Shown here: positions 10,697-19,987 of the stretch, piece by piece
Layout of the letters: each line of letters opens with the position of its first letter
How positions within the stretch are numbered: position 1 is the first letter of the stretch
Origin: Ophiostoma sp. CBS 140.51
Taxonomy: Eukaryota > Ascomycota > Sordariomycetes > Ophiostomatales > Ophiostomataceae
NCBI GenBank assembly: GCA_029298735.1
Contig: JANSLP010000072.1
Location: 1-64,000, forward strand
Direction of reading: 5' to 3'
DNA: 64,000 nt
Translations under genes and position numbers: made by a program
Notes under the pieces: generated by a model
What the model was told of the DNA's origin: nothing
Databases searched by the model: none
Seen by the model: only the letters and a program-made list of their open reading frames with translations

Positions 10697-11246
10697 GGTC
10701 ATGATGCTTGGACCGTGTGAAGAAGAGAAGGCAAGAGACAAATGAGGGTGTAACAACGTGGCGATTGTTTTCAGCAAGTAAAGAGCATTGTTGGTTGGCG
10801 GATGCAAATCAAAATGTGATCAAGATCCAGTCACACTGCAGATGGATTAATTGGTTTCAACAAAGTTCCCCCAAGCTTCTCCAACTGACACAACTTTACA
10901 CTTCTCAGTATTGCACGTTGAACAGTAAGTTGGAGACAGTGGGGTATCATGAGTTCAGAATAAATATGCAAACTCTCAAATCATACCCCATTGGGGTAGC
11001 TTTCCTAGCCGCCCCGCGGTCTCCCCGCAAACAGCCCTCGCGCCAGGGGCTCCTTGGAACTGTGGGAAATAAGTGCGGCAAGTAAAGAAGGTATCTATGA
11101 AACAGTAAGCCATATTGTGCCGAGAAAATCATGTATTGCGTAAACATACTACCCCAATTGTACCTGTACTTATTTTGAGCTCGTTATGTTTTCTAGGAAC
11201 AAAAGATAAACACCCAAAAAATTCATCAAGAAGCACACACAACAAA
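10697..11246. promoter_or_regulatory. Divergent promoter, reductase copy 2 / MBL hydrolase
   Basis: A 550-bp spacer with TGGGGTA at 10940-10946, a perfect inverted repeat TACCCCATTGGGGTA at 10984-10998, and TACCCCA at 11150-11156. It also has TCTCCCCGCAAA near 11020-11031 and ATGAAACAGTAA near 11097-11108. It is the richest site cluster in region 1. Confidence 0.6.
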
Positions 11247-12344
11247 ATGTCATCTCAAAGGCAACTGCCTGCAGCCAGCGGTACTGTGGAGATCGTCCTC
11301 CTTGACGGAGGCGGCTTCCGGACCACGGAAGACTGGAGACTGCACGAGGGTGGTCATTCTCGTCCATTCTTTCTGTACGACTGGTGCTTCTTCATCCAAC
11401 ACAAAGCTTCAGGAAGAAAGATCCTCTGGGATCTTGGCATTAGTAAAGTTCGTCCATCGCCAGAAATAACATGTTCCCCGCTCTCATCTAACGAGATAAT
11501 AGGACCGCAGCCTTTACACACCAAGCGTGCTGGCTAATCAATGGGTGGGTGCAAATCCAGTAGGACCACGCATTCCCTTGACAGAGCAGTTGAAGGCCAT
11601 TGGTCATGATCCAGCAGAGATTGATACGGTCATCTTCAGGTAAGTTATCACACATCCAAGAAGTCAAACCGATCCTTGCTGCAGTAGTACGAGGCTAACC
11701 TTACCGTCTGAGAATATAGCCATGCACATTGGGACCACTGCCGGCCGTTAAGAAGCGAGTTCCCCAATGCGAGCGCCCTGTTTGGGCCTGGCACGATATC
11801 ATATTGTCGTCCGGGCCATATCCAGAACCTCGAACCTACCATGGCAAGCCAGTGGGACTCGCGCTTCTTTAGTGACGATGAAAACGTACGGACAGAACCG
11901 TGCAGTGAACTCGACGGGCACTGGGCCCCGTGGGGCCCTTTTGATGCGGCCATGGACTACTTTGGCGACTGCAGCTTCTGGATCATCCAAGCGCCCGGCC
12001 ATATGCCCGGCAACCTGGCTGCGTGTGTCCGGCACCCGTCGGGTGAGCACATTTTGCTGGGCAGTGATTGCTGCCATTCCAGGGCAATTTTTGATGGCCG
12101 GAGCCAGATCGCAGTCTCGGGCCCAGATAGCACCAAGCTCTGCCTGCATTTGGACCTGGATGCCGCTTTGGAGACGATTGAGAAACTCCGTGAAGCCGTC
12201 AACTCGTATGGCATGCATCTGGCCCTGGCTCACGATCCCGAGTTTATTCGAGAGGGTAAAGACACAGTCTTGAAGTCCATCCTCCATCCTTACCTAGCAA
12301 AGGAAGAAACAGTGGCGAGGATTAAGGCCGGCCAACAGCCGTAG
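11247..12344 (+). CDS. Metallo-beta-lactamase-fold hydrolase (lactonase-like)
   Basis: Zinc hydrolase, 320 residues, from exons 11247-11447, 11503-11639 and 11720-12344. The second splice completes the zinc motif SHAHWDH (His114, His116, Asp118, His119). Later ligands are visible as APGHMPGN and GSDCCHSR. The N-terminal LLDGG, ILWDLG and the long Trp-rich middle match the fungal AHL-lactonase/YtnP-like branch that opens lactones or lactams. In Fusarium, enzymes of this fold open the benzoxazolinone lactam ring; similar chemistry here is inference. The first donor (AAA|GTTCGT) is weak, but the join GISK|DRSLYTPS is family-like and a CTAAC branch is present. A decayed copy of the 3' end lies at about 13880-13980. 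The gene closes the cluster. Confidence 0.88.
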
Positions 12345-12648
12345 TAAATTAAAGTTCTGTGCTAATGCGTATACCCTTCCTACTATTATCATCTTTGGAT
12401 TTGGTATCACGGACTGGGAGGAATGTATCTGCGTGATCAATGCCAAGAATGTCTGGTCGTATTACAAAAGTGGGATAGCTTTCTAATATGAAAACTTTCG
12501 CTGAAACTACTTTGTGAAAAATAAGGAATGATGATAAATATTTTTTGTGAGCATAAAATGAGAAGAAAATAAATTAGACTGTTGTTTCTTTTTTTTTGGT
12601 TTAAAAATAAAATATAGGCCATTTATTTAATTATCATGCTCAACAAAA
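12345..12648. other. AT-rich spacer
   Basis: A 304-bp AT-rich gap between the hydrolase and the kinase gene, with poly-T and poly-A runs near 12590-12620. Nothing else was recognised. Confidence 0.5.
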
Positions 12649-13816
12649 ATGGCAAATGAAGACAACGTCCAACCTGGGGCGAAGGGCAAAAAGAAGATCG
12701 AAAACTCGAGCAGGGTGGACGAGAATGGCAACACCTACAAGACGTATGTCATTGAGCATGGCACGGAAGAGCGTCGACAGATGGTGAATGCTCATAAGAC
12801 CTTCGACATGAAATTTTATCGTACTTATAGTGCAACTCGCTAATACAGCAGAAACGTCTAGGACTCGATGATTGGCACTGGCAACTCGGGCATGGTGCAT
12901 CTGCTGCCCTGTGGCACACGCATTCGCAAGTCGGTAGCAATCTGGCGCAAGGACGAGTTTATCTTGAAGCAGCAGGCGCAGCATCTTCGAAATGAGATTG
13001 CCGTCTACAAGCATCTTCCGGAAGTGCTCCGTCGACTTTTACGCATGCATGAGTCATCAGACGGACGGCAAGCTCGACGTGTACTTAACGCTCGAGTACC
13101 TGCCGAACAACACGCTCCACGAGTACTTGCGCGGCTTCACATTCAAACAGGTTCTGAACACAAAGTCCTTGAAAGGGGAGAAACACCCCGACATAGAGAA
13201 CCGACTACGCCGACGTCACGATTCGATTTCTCTACGGGACCGTGCACGGTGGGTGCTCGAGGCCACGGACGGCATTGCCGTGCTGCATGCCCACGACGTG
13301 ATCCATTGTGACATCAAGCCGGAGAACATGGGCCTTGATGCACAGTTGGGCGTGCGCATCTTTGACCTGGCGGGGAGTAGCATACCCGGCCAGCCGCCGC
13401 TGTGTGCCGAGAGCCAGCGGTACTACATGCCGCGCGAGTCGTGGGAGATTTACAAAGCCGTCACAGACCTTTTTGCCCTGGGCTCGTGCATCTACCATAT
13501 TGTGACGGGTGTGCGGCCCTACGACTTGGTGCCCGACGACGATGTCGAGGCAATGTTTCAGCGAGGCGAGTTTCCCGGCTTTTCTGCACAGGGTGCCGCA
13601 GCATCGGGCGGAAGCAAAGGCGATGACGACACAAACGGTACGAGTCCTGTGACGGGAGAACTGTTGTTCGCCGATACGATTCGAAAGTGTTGGCACGGCG
13701 AGTTTCCGACGGCCAACGACGCTATGGAGTCGCTCAAGGCTGAAGTGGTCCGTACGTTCAATGAGGCAGACCTCAAGTACATAGAAGACGCCAGTGGAAT
13801 TATGATGGGGCCCTGA
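12649..13816 (+). CDS. Fungal protein kinase, reading frame broken in the N-lobe
   Basis: Protein-kinase-fold gene. Exon 1 (12649-12783) encodes a short Lys-rich leader. Intron 12784-12861 leads into the glycine loop IGTGNSGMV, a VAIW lysine-strand candidate lacking the usual VAIK Lys, and the helix-C Glu in NEIAVYKHL. The C-lobe (frame of 12992) has LEYLPNNTL, the catalytic loop HCDIKPEN in place of HRD, and DLAGSS in place of DFG, a form common in fungal-expanded kinases. Between about 13010 and 13070 the frame moves by +1 with no acceptable intron. A 4-bp tandem ACGGACGG at 13061-13068, or one extra base near 13020, would explain it. It is therefore either a pseudogene or a sequence error. 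The remainder runs to a normal stop at 13816. Confidence 0.62.
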
Positions 13817-13869
13817 TAGCACAGCAGAGTAATAGTGGCCGTTTCACCAAAAGAAAATATGGGAAAATC

Positions 13870-13985
13870 ACTGACAAATTATCATGAGGGCAAGGACAGA
13901 CTCTCACTGTCGATCCTGCACTCATACTTCGCGAAAGAAGAAACGGAGGCCAGAATCCTGGCTAGCCAACAACAAGAATTTGAAG
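13870..13985 (+). pseudogene. Relic of the MBL hydrolase 3' end
   Basis: Translation here reads EGKDRLSLSILHSYFAKEET and continues ARILASQQQ. This closely follows the last 30 residues of the hydrolase at 11247 (EGKDTVLKSILHPYLAKEET, then ARIKAGQQP). The nucleotides also align without gaps over about 90 bp. There is no zinc motif upstream because the kinase gene occupies that place. It is a truncated, diverged duplicate about 1.6 kb from its parent. Confidence 0.75.
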
Positions 13986-14081
13986 AAGTATTTCGCAAAG
14001 GAGCCTTTTCGAGAAACCAGTCCTGGACTAATGAAGCCCGCCACGGGCGCTGTGGAAACATCCAAACAAATGAGATCGAAC

Positions 14082-14154
14082 GCCCGGTTAGCTCAATCGG
14101 TAGAGCGTGAGACTCTTAATCTCAAGGTTGCGGGTTCGACCCCCGCATCGGGCT
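14082..14154 (+). tRNA. tRNA-Lys(CTT)
   Basis: A 73-nt cloverleaf without intron. The acceptor stem GCCCGGT pairs with ATCGGGC including one G-T pair. The D-arm is GCTC/GAGC, the anticodon stem TGAGA/TCTCA closes loop CTCTTAA with anticodon CTT, and the T-arm is GCGGG/CCCGC with loop TTCGACC. It reads AAG codons. It stands between the hydrolase relic and a hypothetical gene. Confidence 0.96.
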
Positions 14155-14427
14155 CAAATCCTGATGCGCTTCTTTCTTAGAAGCACGATATCGAACTCTC
14201 GGTCTCTTTTTTTTTGTCATCTTTTTACGTCCTTTTACTTAATGTCAGGGTAAACGGAGGTCTTGGAAATAATCAGTGGTTTTATGATAAAGTGCATTTC
14301 ACGTGAAGTGTTTTAGCACGAACGTTAACTAATAGTGGCAGCCTTAGTAAAATAAATAAAGGAGAATTATATCAAGAGAGAAACAACCTGCTGTAATTTC
14401 AATAGCGTAAAGCATCAAGGCGGGGAC

Positions 14428-15782
14428 TCACGCCCTGTTTGACTTCGTGTCGTCAACCTCACGCATCCGCTTCAAAGCATTCTCGATAGCAGCGTACACT
14501 TCCTGTGAGAATAGCTCGTATGTTGATAAATCACCCTTTACTTCCGACCCTGTTGTTTCCGGTTCCTTTTTCGGCCGTTTCCGCGAAAGCTCGTCGAGTC
14601 GCTCCTTCCAAAAATTCCAACGGGCAACGGACAGGCCGGGCCGGCCCGAAAATAACGGCCCGCCCGGGAGGCCATCACTGTAATCGTACACGCCGTTGGC
14701 AGCATCTTCGTCATTTTCCTCTGCCCATCGATGCAGTTTCCGGCTGGCGTGGATAAGCCACTCGGTCGCTGCAAGAATTTCGCACTCAAGACTCACTGTT
14801 GACAATTCTTTACCCTCTTCCTGGCCTTCAAGACCCGCCCGCAACGCCTTCATAGCATAGTGGTCCCAGTCGGTGATGCCGGCCTCGAAGCAGCGTGCTA
14901 AATATCCATTCTGGTTGCGCCAGATCCGAACCTCGTCCTTGTCGGGGTCACCGAGATTTGACAGGACCGGGCTCGGGCCGGTATCCGAGATGCGTACTTC
15001 GAAAAAGGGCAGGTCGGTCCATAGATAAGAGGTTTCCTATGACAGGCTGTTAGTTCTATCTTAAATCGCCTTCTTTAAAGGTAGTTAAGACTTACCACCC
15101 ATGTGTGCAAGACACCCTCCTTCCGCGTGCGGAGCTCGTCAACGATGCCGACAATAATGTCGTGTTTACGGTTTATCGCGTAGCTACTGTCAGGCAGCTG
15201 CCATACCGTCTGCAGCAGTGTCGTCCAGAGTGTCCATACGTAGTCGGCAGTGGGCTTCTGTCTATCGTCGTGATACGCCTGGCCTTCTCCTGGTCCATTG
15301 TCTCCGCTACAGGGTGGACATGCAGCATCAATCTCGTCGGCTGCCTGTTTGCTTGCCTCGTTGACAGGCAAACCGCTGACATTGAAGGCACGTTCAAGTA
15401 CTTGCGCAAAGAAGACGTCGGTTGGAGGTGAAGGTCGGGTGAGAGGAGCTGTCGGTGTTGTCTGTGTCGTCAGTGTCGTCGGAGGTTCGAAATGCTCGGG
15501 TCTAGCCGGTACAACCTTCTTTTTGGCTGCTGTTGGCCCGGTGCTCGACGACTCTGGGTATTTTTCTGAGACTGGAGTTTGAACCGAAGTCGGTCGTCGT
15601 TTGGGAGCCGACCGTTTGGTGTCGCGCCTTATAGGGCATGTGAAACTATGCCACACTCGCTTGAATCCGGACATACAGCCATAGCGTTGGTGCTCCGTTC
15701 GAAATTGGACGTTAGACGATGGATTCAAGAAGGTATTGGATGCTGATGTACTCGAAAATGCCCGGGGCTTTGTTGGCAACAT
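14428..15782 (-). CDS. Hypothetical fungal protein, possibly DUF3632-like
   Basis: Two exons (15782-15096 and 15036-14428) separated by a GTAAGT...ATAG intron give 431 residues. The first 130 residues are basic and Ser/Thr/Pro-rich, then a helical domain begins at about residue 135 with YVWTLWTTLLQTVW. It continues over the splice through LWTDLPFFEVRISD and a conserved-looking WDHYAMKALRAGLEG, ending with a Trp-rich helix (SVARWNFWKERLDEL). The pattern of two helical halves with spaced Trp residues resembles the fungal DUF3632 family, but this is inference. A GTGAGT overlaps the stop region, so a further short C-terminal exon is possible. No function is proposed. Confidence 0.62.
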
Positions 15783-17114
15783 GGTTTCTGTGAGGGATTC
15801 GGGTTGATGTTGTCATTTGTGTCTGTCGTATTTTTTTGTTGGCATCGATGCTTTTGTGTAAGAGCAGTCCAAATCCCGGTGATGGGCAAGTTTTAAGGGC
15901 AAAAATTGTGATCAAGTTCTATGGGCAGGTTTTCGCGTGTATGCCATGATGTTGTGACTGGGCGGACAAAGTATCCGTGTCGCAAATCCTGCGCAGGGCA
16001 GACTGCTCCCGTTCATTTATCGCCTGTCATACCCTCCATGTTGCAGAGCGCGTCGAGTGGTCTGAGTCAATTGCTGCGAGTCAAGGGATAGCCGAATACG
16101 ACGCGGCAGTGCTCTGGTGACAGAGGAAGACAAATAGGGAGACGAAACCGCAAAGGCCAAAAAGTGATGAAAAATGGTGCAACGAAAGGCCGGAAGAGGG
16201 CGTGCCTTTTATTTGCCGGTTTTTGACCGGAAGAATAAATATGAAAGAAATGGGTGTAGGGGGCGGTGACCAAAAGACGAAACCAAATCAGCCAAAATGA
16301 GGGTGCCGTCCATCCGTGGTTGTCTTACGTTGTAGAAAGAAGCACCCCGTGCCCTATTGTGACCACCCACACTCGGGTGCATCTCAACCTTTATAGGTCC
16401 TTGTACATTCATGTGCGACACACACACATACAGAGACACAAATTCTGAGGCGCCCTATCACGCGATATGGCGTTCTCGCAGACCAATCACCATATGTCGC
16501 GTCCATGTTCAGCCGCTTTCCATTTGATTTCAACGCCCGACGAAAACGGCATCTTATATACTTTTTGTTCACGACGCCCTAACGACGCCTTACAGAAGCA
16601 TATATCCTCAGCTTGAGCCTCAAACATCTACATCGGCCTGAGAAAATGCTGCGACGTGGCATAGTAGACGCACAAGTGCAAAAACAAAAGGAAGACATGG
16701 AAGGAAAATGAAACAACCACAAAGCGCCAGCCATCTTCTTGGTGGTTGCGATTAGCCACCACGATATGTATCGTGAACATACCACGGCAAGACGAGTCGC
16801 CAAAATGTGAGAGGAAAAGGAAATACGCCATGGAGGCTCTCGTGAGGCGTGTCTCGTGCTGGGGAAAAGAAACAGCATTTGGCCGCGCCTGTGTCGAATA
16901 TTGTCGTTTCGTTGCGGCGCTATATATACGTGGTCTCCAGTGTTTATTTAGTTATCGTATACGCCACTTCTTGCTTATGGTATTTGATTTCCGTTGTTGT
17001 CTTTTGCTGTCATCTTCCCCAAGGTAACGAAAATCAACTCTGCCCTGCGTTGTGCCTCGAGTGTCTGAATCGCTGCCTGTTCTACGCCAAACACTTCGAA
17101 CATCGGCGACCATC
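15783..17114. promoter_or_regulatory. Divergent intergenic region with TATA-like element
   Basis: 1.33 kb between outward-facing genes. TATATATA near 16920 lies about 190 bp upstream of the low-complexity gene at 17115, and a CA-rich stretch lies at 16420-16440. No supported coding region. Confidence 0.4.
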
Positions 17115-18358
17115 ATGGTGAGCCGCCATACGAAACACGAGAACAAGGGCAAAGGCAAAGGCAAAGGCAAGGGCGGTAGAGGCAAGGACAAAGGCAAAGA
17201 AAAGGAAATATACAAAGACACAGACACAGACACAGACGGAGACAAGGACAAGGACAGGTCATCGCACAGGAGACATGACTATCATGGCGGCACCCGGTCA
17301 AACTCGCTGACGAGAGTCACGAGTAGTCCGCCACGGTCTTCGACAACTTCGTTCACCCCGGGGGAGTCACATGCTAGTTCTACTTCCATTTTGAGCTCAG
17401 AGTCCAACGATACCACCATTACTTCGCCATCGACTGGTTCCTCACACAATTCATACTTCGGTCTCTCCCCTTTCGACTGTTACGATGACTCCAGCCAGTT
17501 AATCGACTGTACTGGTCCAGATGGAACTGAACTGGATGCAGCCTGTCACAACTTGTCTAGATTATCTTTTGAAGAAGAACAACAACAGCTCAAAGAATCT
17601 CATGCCGTACAACAACAACAACAACAACAACAACAACAGCAGCAGCAGCATGTCACGCAACAAGAACTTGTGCTGCAACAACTCTCCCAGGAGCAAATCG
17701 AGGAACAACAATTTGCGCAGCAACAAGCAGTGTTTCAAAGTTATATCCCACCCTTGCCGGACTGTATAAACAATGGTGAAGCCTATGTATGCTTGTTATT
17801 TTATTTGAGTTACAACCTCCTAGTATCTCAAGTTGTCACGAAGCCATATCCTAACCATGCCATTAGTACACTTTCAATCACTTGCCTGTCACCAGTCCCG
17901 ACCGGATCCACTCCGCCGCCAGTGTTGAACGGCAAGCGGCTGCCGCGCCCTCCCAACCATACAAAGGGCCAGGCGGTTCATACCCGCACCGAACCGATAC
18001 CCCCGGTGTTTTGTCAAATCCTCTTATTCCCGGAGACGACGTATACAGACAAGGGCGTCCAGGACCTAATCGTGTCCTTTACGGGCAATACGACAAGAAA
18101 GTCAAGAGAGTCACAGGCCACGACAGGACGAAATCACTTCCGTTGAGGGCAACGAACAAAACTCGACATGAAAGAAAAGAGCCTGAAGACCCGCTGACAG
18201 ACGCGACATGGCATGCAAAAACAGAAAATGGAGAGCCTCACAAAATTAGGACGGAAGGGGTGCTGAGTTGTGCGGTATGTGACGGTACCTATATGAGGAT
18301 TAAACCAGGCGAAAAGCTCTTCCACAGTTGTAAAGACCACTTGCATTACGTTGCATAA
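17115..18358 (+). CDS. Low-complexity polyglutamine protein with possible zinc-binding tail
   Basis: Two exons (17115-17786, 17867-18358; donor GTATGC, acceptor TTAG after a CTAAC branch) encode 387 residues. The start at 17115 is the first ATG after a TATA-like box; an in-frame ATG at 17052 could add 21 residues. Residues 12-35 are a Gly-Lys repeat, about 35-55 an Asp/Lys repeat, about 60-125 Ser/Thr-rich. A glutamine tract of about 13 (17610-17648, mostly CAA) follows, then a Gln-rich helix. The second exon is basic and Pro-rich and ends with CAVC...HSC...H, spacing that could bind one zinc. Hexanucleotide and trinucleotide repeats underlie the tracts. Not assigned to a family; the composition suggests a disordered nuclear or RNA-related protein, which is inference. 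Confidence 0.6.
17152..17235 (+). repeat. Hexanucleotide microsatellites (GGCAAA)n and (ACAGAC)n
   Basis: Tandem GGCAAA-like units at about 17152-17180 encode Gly-Lys, and ACAGAC units at about 17217-17235 encode Thr-Asp. Both stay in frame, as expected if length changes are tolerated. Confidence 0.8.
17610..17648 (+). repeat. CAA/CAG glutamine repeat
   Basis: Nine CAA followed by four CAG codons in the frame of the gene at 17115, giving a run of 13 Gln. Confidence 0.9.
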
Positions 18359-19105
18359 ACCGGACACATTTCACCTTACTATCGTCATTTAGGTCGCGCG
18401 CGGGAGTTGTACGGTTTTTGGAGGAGGTTTACATAATTGCTTTTATTTATTTATTTGTTTTGTTCGAGATGCAGAAAGTATGTCTTTTATGGTTGTTTTT
18501 GATTATTACAGCTTCATTGTATCACACTTTATATGTTGAATCATATGGATACTACTCTTCTACCTAGTAAATTCCAAATATTGCTTCGGCTCTATTTTAT
18601 ATCTGTAGATCTTCCCAACACACATCACCCAGCAAAGGCCTGATGCCTTGCACGTTATGATTGGCTAGGTCACGAAGGCCATTCTGCCGCACTGACGCCG
18701 TTTCCTCCTCTTCCCTGAACCAACCTAGGGGATCAATCGCCAGACGTGCCCAGCGTGCTTTCCCACATCACAAACGACGAATTATACCTGCATAGCGATT
18801 GGCAACTGGCACAACCATGGAGCATGCTAGGGCAGCAAGGCCCAAAAGGGTGTCCTCGTGGTAGTCTCTCCCAAGAACCCTCACTGGCATGCAGCGTGGG
18901 ATTCCAGCAACGAGTTGGTTGCTGTTGCTTTCGCACTATTACAACAAACGCAACACATACCACAAGACACGCAAAACGATTCATCCACGGTCAGACTTCT
19001 CGCAAAAGAGAGATGGGATGTACGGAGATTATTAGTCTTCAATTTCTTCTATAAGGCGTACAAACAATGCCGACACAGCATACTAGGCAGATTAAGACGA
19101 CTCAC
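18359..19105. other. Intergenic stretch with one coding-like segment
   Basis: Mostly AT-rich up to about 18640. On the + strand, 18840-19127 stays open and reads in part VLVVVSPKNPHWHAAWDSSN followed by a helix-like Gln/Arg-rich segment, but a stop just upstream leaves no good start. It may be a fragment of a decayed gene or chance. Confidence 0.3.
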
Positions 19106-19232
19106 CTGTGATCTCCGTCTTCTTTAGTAAAAAGGAGAGCATTAGTGCCGCCGGTTGGTCGATGGCTAACAAAGTTAATGCCGATATTAGAGCCATCCAT
19201 AACTCGACAGGTCTTGGCAGCAGACCACCGTT
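19106..19232 (-). pseudogene. Coding-like fragment, unassigned
   Basis: The minus strand from about 19232 to 19106 reads VVNCERWSAAKTCRV and then GSNIGINFVSHRPTGGT, ending at a good donor (CAG|GTGAGT at 19106). The upstream side could be an acceptor after CCCGCCAG. It looks like one internal exon, yet no continuation was found on either side. Possibly the remains of a gene together with the 99-residue ORF at 19324-19662. Confidence 0.3.
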
Positions 19233-19323
19233 CGCAGTTGACTACGCTGGCGGGAAAAGTTCCGTTCTATAACAACCCACGATCATCTTACACCCACCGT
19301 ATATCCCGACGACAAGATATGAA

Positions 19324-19662
19324 CTAAGGATTGGTCATGTATGATTCTCTTGGTGTATTCTTTCTTTCGATTGTTCGATATTTTAGCCCAGACTCAAAGT
19401 ACTTGATGTGTATGAAGGTGTCTACGAGATTTACAAGAACATTAGGCTTGAGCTCGGCGAGAGTGGCAGCAACCTTGTCCTCGGCTGGGGGTGTTAGCCG
19501 TGATCAACCCAATGTCTATTTACTGGTGATATTTCCAACATGTGTGATTGTGTATTGATCTTGCAGCCATGCAATGACTTTGCTGACGACGTTCTTGGCC
19601 CGCTCCGGCTGGGGGTTGACAGTGGCGAGCCGGAATGGCCCTTTGGGTGTGGTTGTTGCCAT
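19324..19662 (-). CDS. Small hypothetical protein, two exons
   Basis: Exons 19662-19524 and 19484-19324 join across a very short 39-nt intron (GTAAAT, GCTAAC branch, CCCCCAG) to give 99 residues in frame. The ATG is the second in frame and has a strong context. The protein reads RLATVNPQPERAKNVVSKVI early and then alternates a predicted strand (YTITHVGN) with a helix (AATLAELKPNVLV), a beta-alpha pattern. No family was recognised with confidence. The C-terminal 20 residues look less protein-like, so the gene may be truncated or have a further intron leading toward the fragment at 19106-19232. Confidence 0.4.
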
Positions 19663-19987
19663 GGTTCTGAATGTTGGTGTGAAGTGGTTGAGCGTGCGGT
19701 ACGCAGCCCGGTATGCCGTAGTAAACATTGCAACACGTCTTCGTTTTCGATATAAATCATAGTACGACGTTGAAGGAGAGAAAGAAAGAAGTGAAGTGAA
19801 TTATGTGCCGCAGGCGGCTGTCCGCGGTCTGAACCGTCCCCTTAGCCCGCTGTCTTTATCCTTTATCCCTTATCAAAACAAATACGCCTTTTATATGCTC
19901 AATAATACAATTGCACCACAACATGCGCCAGTGATGTACGACATGTTAAATACACACAAACTATTTCGTTGTGTCGCTTCCCTCGCT

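Noticed and set aside
1..12344. Backbone synthase for the cluster
   Set aside because: Looked for ketosynthase, adenylation, terpene synthase and DMATS motifs on both strands; none present.
12962..13069. Possible 58-nt intron (GTC TAC...TCATCAG, about 13002-13059) to repair the kinase frame
   Set aside because: It would remove part of helix C and the following strand, and the donor is poor; a frameshift is the simpler reading.
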